Source: Eleusine coracana subsp. coracana (Eukaryota; Streptophyta; Magnoliopsida; Poales; Poaceae). From it: a stretch of 64,000 bases of DNA. Of the stretch, positions 10,272-21,860 are shown piece by piece (position 1 is the first letter of the stretch; the number at the start of each line of letters is the position of its first letter). The translations under genes were made by a program, and so were the position numbers. The stretch covers positions 17,204,501 through 17,268,500 of the forward strand of contig CM064417.1 of assembly GCA_032690845.1 (NCBI GenBank), read 5' to 3'. Below the pieces are notes generated by a model that was not told the DNA's origin, made no database searches, and was given only the letters and a program-made list of their open reading frames with translations.

Positions 10272-13200
10272 ATGGCGACGCACGAGCGGAAGACGATCGA
10301 TCTGGAGCAGGGGTGGGAGTTCATGCAGAAGGGCATCACCAAGCTCAAGAACATCCTCGAGGGCAAGCCCGAGCCGCAGTTCAGCTCAGAGGACTACATG
10401 ATGCTCTACACGTGCGTCGCCGCCCCCCACTTCCCTTCCTCAATCTCGGCCTCCATTTGGTTTACTCGCCTGTCTGGTTTTGTGCTTTCACTGATCTGAT
10501 CCTCTGGTTCGGTTCTGTGCGACAGGACGATCTACAACATGTGCACGCAGAAGCCGCCGCACGATTACTCGCAGCAGCTCTACGAGAAGTACCGCGAGTC
10601 CTTCGAGGAGTACATCACCTCCATGGTGAGCAGTTCTTGATTGCCCGCTGAATTAGCTCCGTTTGTGTCCATATGCTGCCTTAGTGTGCATGCTGTGCCG
10701 GGCTGGAAGACCCCTGGACTGAAGAAATGGAATAGGTTCCTGTGACATGTGGCCTAGGAATTGATTGTGACACAATTTAGAAGTTGATAGGCATCACATG
10801 TTGATCTATTTTTTGTAGACTAGAGCTGCTTATGCACAGGGATTCGTCGATGGGGCCAAATGGGAAGGCCACTATTCTCGCTCTGGCTACATAATTTGAT
10901 TAGGGATCATGGTCAGAGATGGGCTGAGTTGTTTGCAGTTACCCCCCCAAAAAAAGTTGCTCTCTTGAAGATAAAGAGTGTTGAAACAATTTTACTCACG
11001 ACACCATTATTAGATGGAAAAGAATGGATGGCCCATAAACATCCGTGATTACTGTAGAAAGCCTCATTTCTTTAGTTTTCACTTCTTTTTTTTTATAACC
11101 CATTACACTGTTACTTAATTTTAATTTGTGCAGGTCTTACCTTCTCTAAGAGAAAAGCATGATGAGTTTATGTTGAGAGAGCTAGTAAAAAGGTGGTCAA
11201 ACCATAAAGTAATGGTTCGGTGGCTGTCACGTTTCTTCCACTACCTTGATCGGTATTTCATATCACGAAGGTCACTACCTCCACTTAGAGAAGTTGGGCT
11301 CAGTTGTTTCCGTGACTTGGTAATACATCTACTTGATTTGAGTTACTGATCCTTCCCATTTTATTGAACCCATCTAATGTGTCTGTAGTCACTGTATTGA
11401 TTCTTCATTTAAACAAAATCTTTTCTTCTGGTAATAGGTATATCAAGATATCAAAGGGAAAGTAAAAAGTGCAGTCATATCATTGGTGAGTCACATTGCA
11501 TCATGTCATGTGAACTTGTTTGGTTATATGCGTTTGGTTATGAAAATACCTTTCTTCAATAGATAGACCGAGAACGAGAGGGTGAACAAATTGACAGGGC
11601 TCTGTTGAAGAATGTTCTGGATATATTTGTTGAAATTGGCTTGGGTAATATGGAGTGCTATGAAAATGATTTTGAAGACTTCTTGCTTAAAGATACTGCT
11701 GACTACTACTCTATCAAGGCCCAAACCTGGATCCTTGAAGATTCTTGTCCAGACTATATGTTAAAGGTACATTCAACTCCAAGAAGGCTTTTGTGAATAT
11801 TTCTATTGTCCTGGTAACCACATTGTTATGGATATTTCTTCCCATAGGCTGAGGAATGCTTGAAAAAGGAAAAGGAGCGAGTTGCTAATTATTTGCATTC
11901 TAGTAGCGAACAGAAGTTATTGGAGGTTAGTGGAAAGTCATATGTAACTGCTGTACATTTGATGTACTGTAGGGTTTCTAACTACTTATGATTTTGTTTC
12001 CCTGGTATGCCATGATTTACCATGTTTTCTTGATTTTTGCAGAAAGTGCAGCATGAACTCCTAACTCAGTATGCTTGCCAGCTCTTGGAGAAGGAGCATT
12101 CTGGATGTCATGCACTACTTCGTGATGATAAGGTTTCATAGGGGAGCGTTTTGTTTATTAATTTATCAATAACATAGTAGGGACATAGTGATATACTACA
12201 AAGTTTATTTTTGACATACTGTGTGGTCTTACTGCAGGTTGAGGATCTCTCTAGAATGTATCGACTATTCTCCAGAATAACTCGTGGCCTAGAACCTGTT
12301 TCTCAGATATTTAAGCAGGTATTATTTGCTTCAAAGTGAGCTATTTTTAGTCGTAAATTTATTTCATGTTCTAATTGAGTATCTTTTCTTTTCTATGCAG
12401 CATGTTACTAATGAGGGCACAACCTTAGTGAAGCAAGCCGAAGATGCCGCCAGTAATAAGAAGGTGCATCACTTGTATATTCAGCACTTGATCCTTAGCT
12501 TTCTTTCGTTAGCTCATTCATTTGGATATTTTGTTGTTATTTTTTTTAGGGAATTATTTTGTTGTTATTCAGTAGCATGTTTCCTCGGAAATCTTTGAGT
12601 TTGTAGTTGATTCATGCTGGAATGTCTGTAATCTATCCTATGCTCATCTGTTAACTGCCCAATCATATTAGTTTTTGCACTTGTGTAAAAATAAAAACTC
12701 GACCTGCGGGGGATAAGACAGCCCCTGGGCAATTTTGCTAAGAAGAAGACCTTCTCATGTAGGTCGAGAAAATCCCCGAACCCCTATCCCAGCCTTACAC
12801 AGAGGCACCGTGGCCCGTGTGAGATGACCACGACCTGGGCTGGGCCTTAGGCCAGTGCTTTGGTGTGGTGACAAGCGAGGGGATTTATTTACCCCAACCC
12901 GTAAATTCGCTCCCCCTAGGAGTCGAACCCGGGACCTTGGGGGTGCTACTAAGCCACCTCAACCACTAGGCTGAAGGACCGTTTGCCACTTGTGTAAAAA
13001 TAGTAGTTAAGAGCCTAATATATGTTGATTTTCTTTTAAAAATCTTGTTCCTTTTGTTTTTTTTTTGTTAAGAATTAGATTCTTCAATGCAGAGCTAAGA
13101 ATGTTTATAATCCCAAGCCAACTGTGTGAACTGTGATTTTTTTTTTCATGCCACAACCAGGAATATTTGCCATACCTATTTCATTTACTATCTTATATGG

Positions 13201-16200
13201 CTCCGTTTGACATTGTGATGGCTTTTCAAAGTGTTTAGTTATTTCCTGTTTTGGTTGTTATTTCTATTAGAGAGCATCTTTATAGGATCAACAGAAATCA
13301 CACTAGGAATGGCAAATATTTCTCTAACTTTTTCCCCCTCGAATACGCAGGAGAGCTGTGTATAACTTATTATAGAGAGTAAAATGGCCTTGTACATCAC
13401 CGCCCTCTCATGCTGGGACCATGCACGAGGGGATGGATCATTTTACAGTTTATCCAACTGTTTACACAACATGTGATTCTAAACATCGTCCCGGCTCATG
13501 CATTTAGATGTTTGCAAATGATGCGGTGCATGAGAATGATAAGCAAATTAACTCCTTTCTTGATCTCTTTTTTCACCTTGCGAATAGTTCTATTCCTCTA
13601 ACCAACTAGATTTCACAGCGCAGCACAACAACCGCAACTAGGGGCTATATGAGGATGGTTTGGACACAACGTGATAATTAGTTATGTTTGCTTATGATTT
13701 CCTTTTTGGGTGGGTGGGTGTGTTGTTGTCAGGCTACTACAAAAGTTTCCGTGCACTTGCTTTATTCCATATTAATTATAATTTATTACTTTGTTTTGTT
13801 TTATGCCTATTTACTTTCTTTCGATTTGTCCATATGATTATTACCTAACTTGTTGTTTTACAGCCAGAGAAGAAGGACATGGTTGGTCTGCAGGAACAGG
13901 TTCATGTCTTGATACATTATTGCTGTTTATCTTCAGTTTGGTTATGCCTTCAATTAACCATTGAACTTTTCATTTTAGATATTTGTCCGGAAAATCATTG
14001 AGCTACATGACAAGTATTTAGCATATGTCACAGATTGTTTCCAGGGCCACACACTCTTCCATAAGGTTTAACGCTTGATATACTTATCTGTGTCTTTTAG
14101 TCCACACTATTGTGTCAACCATATTGAAGTGGTGGCTTTTGTTTCGTGTTTGGTTTATACAGGCTCTTAAAGAGGCTTTTGAAGTATTCTGCAACAAAGG
14201 TGTTTCTGGTAGTTCGAATGCTGAATTGCTAGCTACCTTCTGTGACAATATTTTAAAGAAAGGCGGCAGTGAAAAGCTTAGCGATGAAGCAATTGAAGAC
14301 ACCCTTGAGAAGGTGCAGCCATCAATTTGCTCTGTTTATAATGCAAATGCCATGATAATTTTCAAAAGTATGAAATTAATGTTTGAAGTGTACAATCACC
14401 AGGTGGTAAGGCTACTTGCCTATATCAGCGATAAGGACTTGTTTGCTGAATTTTACAGGTAGTCTTCTATTTTCCTAAATTCTGATTCAAACAGTCTTCA
14501 ATCTCTTGAACAAATTTACATTTCAGTCATTAATTTCTTGTGCTAATTGCAGAAAGAAGCTTGCTAGAAGATTACTCTTTGACAAGAGTGCTAATGATGA
14601 GCATGAAAGAAGCATCCTGACCAAACTAAAGCAACAGTGTGGAGGGCAATTCACTTCAAAAATGGAGGGCATGGTTACTGACCTAGCTGTTGCAAGAGAT
14701 CATCAGACAAAATTTGAGGAATTCATAAGCACCCATCCTGAGTTGAATCCTGGGATAGACTTGGCTGTTACTGTTCTGACAACAGGATTTTGGCCGAGTT
14801 ACAAATCTTTCGATCTAAATCTACCTTTAGAAATGGTAATTCTTCTTCATGCTAGCTAGAGAGCTACCATATAGCTTGCTTAACTTTGTCTATAATTTAG
14901 TTTTTTGTTGTTTTCTGGAGTCTATTGGGCTAATGCCTTACTATGCACAGTATACTTATTGCCATTTTCAATTTTATTTTCAGGTGAAATGCGTAGAGGT
15001 TTTCAAGGAGTTTTATGAGACAAGAACAAAACACAGGAAGCTTACTTGGATATATTCTCTAGGTACATGTAATATCAATGCCAAGTTTGAAGCAAAAAAT
15101 ATGGAGCTCATTGTTACAACTTATCAGGTAATTGTAAGTTGCATTCCAACAAGCATTTACTTTATGTGTTAGATGCCCTCTGATGAGCTCTCCTCTATTG
15201 CTTGTAGGCTGCTTTGTTGCTGCTATTTAATGGAGCTGACAAGCTTAGTTATTCTGAGATTGTGACACAGCTAAATCTCTCGGATGATGATGTTATTCGT
15301 CTTCTCCATTCTCTCTCTTGTGCTAGATACAAGATTCTTAATAAAGAACTAAATAACAAATCTATTTCTCCGAATGATGTCTTTGAGTTTAATTCAAAAT
15401 TTACTGACAAGATGCGAAGGATAAAGGTATCTACTCCTTTCATCTTTTCTTAATAGGATGATTTATTTAACATCTAGTTTTTCTTTGTATAATATTGGAA
15501 TTTTAATACTATTTGTAGATTCCGCTCCCTCCAGTCGATGAGAAAAGGAAAGTAGTTGAAGATGTTGACAAGGATCGTCGGTATGCAATTGATGCATCCA
15601 TTGTGCGCATTATGAAGAGCCGTAAAGTTTTGAATCATCAACAGCTTGTTATGGAATGTGTGGAGCAGCTTGGTCGCATGTTTAAGGTATGAAAGTTGTA
15701 AATCAAGATGTCACAAGAGGAAAACAAACCTTGAACTACTTAGGAGGAACTAAGTGGCTTTTAATTAAGAAATAGACACCCAGGTACGCGTCGAAGAGGT
15801 CTCGGACCTCTGTGGTCAGCATGTGCATCCGCGCACTAAACCAACTGAACTAGGCTTAGTTACTGATGTCACCCTAGACCTAGAGTACTTCTTGCTCCCT
15901 CTTTTTAAGTGCTCAATTTAGCCAACAAACTGCAAGCTGTTTAGATTTTGTTGTTTTACAAAGGCTTGTTGCAAGTCCTGTTCTCTGATATAATGATATT
16001 TAGTATAACATTCATTCATTAGGGCTGTTTCTGCAATTTTATACGTACCATAAGTCTTTTTGATCTAGAGTTGTCACCATGTTAATCTCAGTCTATGGCA
16101 TATGACATCATTCGAACTCCATCCTGTCAGCATTTTTATTTTCTGTAGTAATTGTGTATGTGGTTAAACTGGCATTCAGGAAACAACCTTCCATGTTTAT

Positions 16201-16356
16201 TTGAGCTTTCTGTAATGACTTCAAATGGTAAAAGTTTCATGCCTTTCTCTTTAGCCTGACTTCAAGGCCATAAAGAAGCGGATTGAGGATCTTATCACAA
16301 GGGATTACTTGGAGAGGGATAAAGATAATCCGAATGTGTACAGATACTTGGCTTGA
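10272..16356 (+). CDS. CUL1: Cullin-1, SCF E3 ubiquitin ligase scaffold
   Basis: Scaffold of SCF ubiquitin ligases: the N-terminal cullin repeats bind SKP1/F-box adaptors and the C-terminus binds RBX1. I assembled 18 exons: 10272-10411, 10526-10625, 11134-11319, 11438-11485, 11563-11766, 11848-11925, 12043-12132, 12238-12318, 12401-12463, 13864-13899, 13979-14065, 14163-14312, 14403-14458, 14553-14835, 14984-15127, 15208-15426, 15519-15686, 16255-16356. All introns are GT-AG and the sum is 2235 bp, 744 residues plus stop, matching plant CUL1 length. The start is MATHERKTIDLEQGW. Cullin repeats cover roughly 1-380 and the cullin homology domain about 390-620 ([20 protein letters not shown]). 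The neddylation site IVRIMKSRKVL puts the modified Lys at 688, followed by the winged helix and the C-terminal RYLA. It is intact, with no stop or frameshift. Nothing else in the window is functionally linked to it. Confidence 0.97.
12678..13002 (-). mobile_element. tRNA-derived SINE in CUL1 intron 9
   Basis: A SINE inserted in reverse within the 1.4-kb ninth intron. It is flanked by a perfect 16-bp target duplication CACTTGTGTAAAAATA at 12678-12693 and 12987-13002. On the minus strand the head has a box A-like CCTAGTGGTTGAGGTGG (12970-12954) and a perfect box B GGTTCGACTCC (12929-12919), the internal RNA polymerase III promoter of tRNA-derived SINEs. The body is about 293 bp and ends in a T-rich tail. 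It resembles the grass Au-SINE type, but I cannot confirm the family. Confidence 0.85.
13328..13620 (-). mobile_element. Probable LINE 3'-end fragment in CUL1 intron 9
   Basis: From 13328 the plus strand reads TTTTTCCCCCTCGAATACGC and then an imperfect hairpin, ATACGCAG-GAGAG-CTGTGTAT. On the minus strand this is the stem-loop plus A/G tail seen at the 3' end of many grass LINE transcripts. The 5' limit is a guess. Without a family consensus the call stays tentative. Confidence 0.4.
15770..15865 (-). mobile_element. tRNA-like SINE remnant in CUL1 intron 17
   Basis: On the minus strand TAGTTCAGTTGG (within 15855-15841) fits the tRNA box A consensus fully. GGTCCGAGACC (15808-15798) is box B with one mismatch, at suitable spacing. 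No clear target duplication or tail can be seen, so this is an old copy. It is not a working tRNA gene: no cloverleaf acceptor stem is visible. Confidence 0.5.
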
Positions 16357-16800
16357 TCAGGTCTCTGGACGAGCACTTCCCAGTCCCTATCCCTGAGATG
16401 TTGGCCCATTTATTGGTGGCATTCCTTTAATACTCTTCCGGTGCAACCTTGGATTTTCTAGAAATGCCAGCAACTGTCAGTCCTTTTTCCATGGGCATAT
16501 TGTTGCTGTACACCCAGATTCACAGGGGAGAATGCGTGCAAAACACACAAACAAGGCCTGAATGTGAGACCCGTCAATTAGATCCTGTACCATTTGTTGT
16601 ATTTGCTAATGTGTATGTAGCATTATCGTATTTCTTTCTCTTTTCTTTCCTTTTTCTGAGGAAACAACATTGTTGTATTTCAGCTAGTTGTCTAGATAAA
16701 TGGAGTCATGAATTAGGGATTCGAATTGCCATGCAGTAAAATGGCAGTACATATTGTATTTATTGTGAATAATATCATATATAGTTATTTGAGATGATGG
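16357..16800 (+). other. CUL1 3' UTR (estimated)
   Basis: Sequence after the CUL1 stop codon. T-rich and TGTA elements (GTTGTATTTGCTAATGTGTA near 16597, TTGTATTTATTGTGAATAAT near 16754) are typical plant polyadenylation context, with AATAAT at about 16768 as the likely near-upstream signal. The end is inferred, not seen. Confidence 0.5.
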
Positions 16801-16883
16801 TGGTTATAGCCATGTGTGAGCATAAGTATAATACTTTTTGTGCGTGCAATTTTTCATATTACAGTTCTAAGGCGTTTTGTTTG

Positions 16884-16986
16884 TACTCCTCCGCTTTTTA
16901 CATACTGTCGTTCGGACAGCATCGATCAGTTATTTTCTAGTTCAAATGGATGGTCGGAACGACAACAATTGACGAACAGAGGAGTA
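16884..16986. mobile_element. Stowaway-like MITE
   Basis: About 103 bp, with terminal inverted repeats TACTCCTCCG and CAGAGGAGTA starting and ending in the TA target of Tc1/mariner MITEs. The interior has a further imperfect palindrome (GTCGTTCGGAC against GTCGGAACGAC). It lies just past the CUL1 3' UTR. Confidence 0.65.
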
Positions 16987-18525
16987 TAATTCAACACATT
17001 CGTGAAAGAAAGGAGTCGCCTGTGTCATGCGGCCTGAATTGCATCGTCCGCATCGTCAACCGAGGCTTAATCCGGAACACCATGTCACTCACTTGTGGAC
17101 GCTGGCACATAGCAGTAGCTCCATCGGCCGCCTGCGGGCGTCCTCGGAGAGAAACGAGCGAGGCAAATAGGCTCGCCCCCTGCGTTTGTTTGTTCTGCTT
17201 ACTGTCATATTCCTGCATGATTTTGTTTCAAGCGAGTATAAGAGTTAATATGGATTATGAATTATTCATCGGCTCATAGGTAAAGCACACTCTTGATTTA
17301 TACCTTTTAAAAACTTATACTGCTGTAGTGCATTGATTGATATACTTAAACAATGAACAAATTAATATAGTATACTACATAATATCACATAATTAGAATG
17401 AATATAAATATTCTGTATTGTTATGTAATAAACTTGCCTATCATATTTTATCTTCTAAACAAATATAGACATATATAGTTTGTAGTATTTTTGTAAATCC
17501 TGTAGCAACGCATGAGCACTTTATTAGTCTTGAGAGAATATTTTCATTCAAAAATAGGTGCTACCACTGCAGGGAGTGGTGTTTAAAATGAAAAAACGGG
17601 CGTCAATGAATCTACAAACAAGTCGTGGGAAAAATATAATAATACATTTTTTACTATGTTAGAGCATATGATAGTTGGGACCCACTTTTTATCGTGCTCA
17701 GCAAGCCTGTGAGGAAGAAAAGAAATGGATCACCATAGCTACATGTAAACGATGCGATGTTTAAACTCAGTGTATATGGGACACATGACGAGGACACCAT
17801 TAACTCGGATATGACCATATTAGCGAGTTTTGATCTTGTACCTTATTATATTCAATACATATGATAAATTGATGTTGGACCATGATGTATGTTCAATTTC
17901 ATTTCAAAATTGTTTGCATGGATTAAGAAAAGGGTTGAACAAACATGTAAGATATAGAGGATCAAAGTTGATTGGGGAGTCCACGTGTCGCTAAAGTTCT
18001 CACATGACCACCATATCTCTGTTGACCCATGAAAATAGTGTCCAACTCCAATATATTTCGATGTTGGATTTGGATTACGAGACAGAATCAACTTGCATCA
18101 GTCGCCACAACTTCATCCAGAGTCCAATTTGGACGTTTAAGTACTTAATAGAAAGTTTATAAAATCTACTTTCCAAAGGACCCGGCCTCAAGTCCATATC
18201 TATTCCAGACGAATCAATCGAAATACCTGTTTCTGTCCAGTTTTGATCCGATGACCGTGTATCAAGTTGAGTCGGTTTAGAGCACGAACCCAGCACCCCA
18301 TCCGGTCGTCCTCTCACACGCCTTTATATCCTTCAACGGCCACTAAAAATACTTTTGTTTTATTGAAAGTTTAGCCATTGCTATTTTCTTATAGATACAT
18401 GTGTCAGCTAGACCCTCTATTCTATTCAATTCAGAACCCCAACTTTGAGTGTGTATCAGATTGACCATTAGACAGGTTTCGTGCACTGTTTGCTTATCCA
18501 CTTATTCTTCGATATATGACCTGTA
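16987..18525. other. AT-rich intergenic DNA, no gene recognised
   Basis: Open frames here are short and without recognisable motifs. The part from about 17850 to 18420 contains, on the minus strand, GATATAAAGGCGTGTGAG (around 18330-18313), a promoter-like TATA context. This may be an old LTR that replaced or was inserted into the 3' LTR of the copia element. I could not pair it with a second copy in the window. Confidence 0.4.
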
Positions 18526-18598
18526 ACATGGGAGGACTCCACCTCTCACACCTCCTGGGCGTCCCCAACGAGGCTAGAATTTGGATCATATTTTAGCA
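18526..18598 (-). mobile_element. Remnant of the copia 3' LTR
   Basis: This piece aligns by eye with 25012-25070, sharing CACCTCTCACA, ACGAG-CTAGAATTTG-ATCATATTTTA and a terminal CA. It is the first ~73 bp (sense strand) of the 3' LTR; the rest to the left is not similar, so the LTR is truncated. A purine tract on the minus strand, CAAGGAGGAGTT at 18610-18599, is the polypurine tract just inside it. Confidence 0.75.
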
Positions 18599-18619
18599 AA
18601 CTCCTCCTTGAGACAAATT

Positions 18620-20194
18620 CCATCATATATCAAATAAAAGATCATCAATGAACTCCCTACAGAAATAAATAGCACCGTGCACCAACAAGTCGCTAGGACT
18701 TAAACTGTAACACCAATCAAGCTTGAGCATAGCTCAAACTTAGTAGTGGGAACTGACTTTGTCATCATATCAGCAAGATTAAAATTAGTACTGATCTTGC
18801 ACACTTTAATATCATCAAGAGCAATAACATCTCAGATAAAATGATACCTCACTTCAATATGTTTTGTTCTCTTATGAAACATCTGATCTTTTGTAAGGTA
18901 AATAGCACTATGGCTATCATAAAATATAGTAGTGTAAGAATCATCTCCATAAAGCTCAGTCTATAAACCTCAAAGCTTCTTTACTAGCTTTAGAAATAGC
19001 CATATATTTAGCTTCAATAGTTGATAGAGCGACAGTAGACTATAAGCAAGCTTTCCAACTAACAGCACAACCACTAATGGTGAAAACATAAACTGTGAGA
19101 GACCTCCTTCTGTCCAAATCACTAGCATAATCTTAGTCAACATAACTAACAATTCCATCTCCAGATTTCCCAAACTGCAAACAAGCACTAGAAGTACCAC
19201 ACATATATCTCAAAATCCATTGAACTGCTTTCCAATGCTCTCTACCAAGATTAGACATGTATTTACTGACAACACTCAATGCATATAACAAATCTGGACG
19301 AAAGCAATCCATAGCGTACATAAGAGAACCAACTATGTTGGTATAAGGAACTCTAGGCATGTACTCAATATCATAATCTGACTCAGGACATAGAGCTGAA
19401 GATAATCTGAAATGTGGAGCTAAAGAAATACTCACTGGTTTAGCATTATGCATATTGAAACGACGAAGGACCTTTTCAATATACCCTTTCTGACTAAGAT
19501 ATAACTTGCCAGACTGTCTCTCTCTAATAATCTCCATGCCAAGAATTTTCTTTGCTGCACCAAAATCCTTCATCTCAAATTTATTACTCAATTGTGCTTT
19601 CAATTTGGCTATTTCTGACTTATCTTTTGCAGCAGTCAACATATCATCAACATAGAGAAACAAGTAAATAGTTGACCATTAATGGTCTTCAAATAAACAC
19701 AACTATTATAATTAGAACACTTAAAACCATGAGAGAGCATAAAGAAGTCAAATCTCTTATACCACTATCTAGGACATTGTTTCAACCATAAAGAGATTTC
19801 TTTAACTTACAAACAAGGTGTTTTTTTTCTAGGAATAGCAAAACCTTCAGATTGATCCATATAAATGTCCTCATTCAACTCTCCATGTAAGAATGCAGTA
19901 TTAACATCTAATTGCTCAACATGTAAGAATGCAGCTATCATAATCATGCAGAGCAACAATACTGAGTAAAGTGCGAATAGAGCTATGTTTCACAATAGGA
20001 GAAAAGACATCAATACCTAGAATTTGACTATAGCCTTTAGCAACCAACCTCACTTTATACCCTGTTGTTTCATTAGGAAGAACCGGCTCCTTTCTCTTGA
20101 AAATCCACTTGCAATGAATGGGCTTCTTCTCTTTAGGCAATAGTACTAAATCCCAAGTACCATTCTTTTCAAGTGACTCTATCTCATCTTGCAT
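18620..20194 (-). pseudogene. Copia reverse transcriptase and RNase H, broken
   Basis: RT-RNase H of the copia element. From the upstream side: NGTWDLVLLPKEKKPIHCKW (about 20165-20105), YKVRLVAKGYSQ, then the catalytic LYVDDMLTAAKDKSEIAKLK (19657-19600) with KFEMKDFGAAKKILGMEI, and RPDLLYALSVVSKYMSN. The RNase H part follows to about 18650, with an Asp near 19140 and a KALRF-like helix, ending near CTVLFISVG-like residues. Frameshifts near 19130, 19670 and 19900 and several stops break it. The order INT-RT-RNase H identifies Ty1/copia. Confidence 0.85.
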
Positions 20195-20500
20195 AGCGGT
20201 AACCCAATTGTTGTAATCCGCAGAAGTAATAGTCTAAGAATAATTAGAAGGTTCAGCACTACCTTCAACATCTTCTGTGCAACTCAAAGCATAAGAAGCA
20301 ATATTACATTCCTCAATTAACCTCTTGGATCAAACATGAGGCCTCCTAGACCCGTCAGCTGCAATAGAACGTTGTGGAGACTACACAATGGAAGAAGAAT
20401 GTGGGATAAAAGATGAATCATTATCAATAGGTGCATCTGTAATATCAATATCTAGTGTATGTGCTGAATCAATAACATGCTCCACCTGCACATTTGACGT

Positions 20501-21860
20501 CTACGAACTCCGAACAGGAGCATTAGTAGACATAGTAGATTCATTAAAGACAACACTTTTGCTAGTAAGAAACTTTTTAGATTCAGGATCCCACAATCTA
20601 TAACCTTTAACACCAGAAGAATAACAAAAAAAAATGCGCTTAGTAGCTCTAGGATCCAATTTACCATTATCAACATGAGCATAAGCAAGACATCCAAAAA
20701 CTCTCAATTCATAATAATTTGCTGGTGAACTAGACCATACCTCAATTGGAGTCTTCTTATCAATAGAAATAGAGGGAGAATGATTAATGAGAAAACAAGC
20801 AGTGGAAGCAGCCTCAGCCCAGAAACGCCTATTCAAGCCAGCATTAGACAACATGCAACGGGCCTTAGAGATGATAGTCCTGTTCATATGCTCAACCACA
20901 CCGTTTTGTTGAGGTGTATGAGCAACATTGCAGTGTCTCACAATGCCATTAGACTTACAATAAGAATTAAAAGCATTAGAACAGAATTCCATCCCATTAT
21001 TAGTGCAAAGAACCTTCACCTTTCTCTTAGTTTGATTCTCCACCATAGTCTTCCACTCTTTGAATACAGAAAATGCTTCTGGTTTGTGCTTCAGAAAATA
21101 AGGCCAAACCTTTTTTGAATAATCATCAATAATGGTCAACATATAACAAGCACCTCCAAAAGAGGTCCTATGAGCTAGCCCCCATAAATCAGAATGCACA
21201 TAATCAAGAATACCTTCAGTTGTGTGAACCAAAGCGTTGAACTTCACCCTCTTGTGTTTACCAAACACACAATGCTCACAGAAATCTAGCTTAGTGATGC
21301 TATGCCCATCAAGAAGTCGTCTCTTGCTCAAAACTATCATACCAAGGTCACTCATATGCCCAAGACGCATATGCCAAAGATTAGTAGCATCAGAATCAGA
21401 TAATGACTTGGTAGAAATAGAAACATTGCCAATAACAGTAGTGCCTTGAAGAAGATATAATTTAGTAGTTAATAAATCATCTTTCATGACAATAAGAGAG
21501 CCTTTAATTACCTTCATAACTCCACCTCCAGCGGAGTACTTATATCCTTTGCGATCAAGAGTACTTAATGAAATGAGAATTCTCGTCATAGTTGGAACAT
21601 GCCTCACATATGTCAATGTCCGTACAATACCATCAGACATCTTAATCTAAACAGATCCCATGCCTACTAGCTTGCAAGGAGTGCTATCACCCATACAAAC
21701 AGAGCCTCCACTATGGACAGATTCATAAGTAGAAAACCAATCTCTATTAATGAAAATATGAAACGAGCAGGCAAAATTAAGAACCCATTCATCACTAACT
21801 TTAGCACATCCAACATAAGCAACGAGAATATCACCATCAGAACTGTGTTGAAGTTTGCTA
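20501..21860 (-). pseudogene. Copia integrase (GAG-pre-integrase plus core)
   Basis: Open for 379 codons (21640-20501), preceded by protease-to-integrase linker up to 21860 where a foreign LTR interrupts it. Motifs: the pre-integrase zinc site HMRLGHMSDLGM with CEHCVFGKHKRV, core HSDLWGLAHRTSFGGACYML with TIIDDYSKKVWPYFLK, then LCTNNGMEFCS and HTPQQNGVVEHMNRTI, and the C-terminal FGCLAYAHV. In the upstream linker VSDEWVLNFACSFH is the usual protease-end sequence, with a stop near 21650. The second catalytic Asp appears as Asn in TNNG (DNG in relatives), so the enzyme was probably inactive even before the insertion. The wording is closest to the Tork lineage. Confidence 0.88.

Noticed and set aside
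12919..12970. Possible tRNA gene (boxes A and B)
   Set aside because: It is the head of a SINE with target duplication and tail; no acceptor stem or anticodon arm can be built.
17852..18317. Two minus-strand frames of about 80 codons downstream of CUL1
   Set aside because: No domain, no splice-supported extension; the surrounding DNA looks like a decayed LTR.
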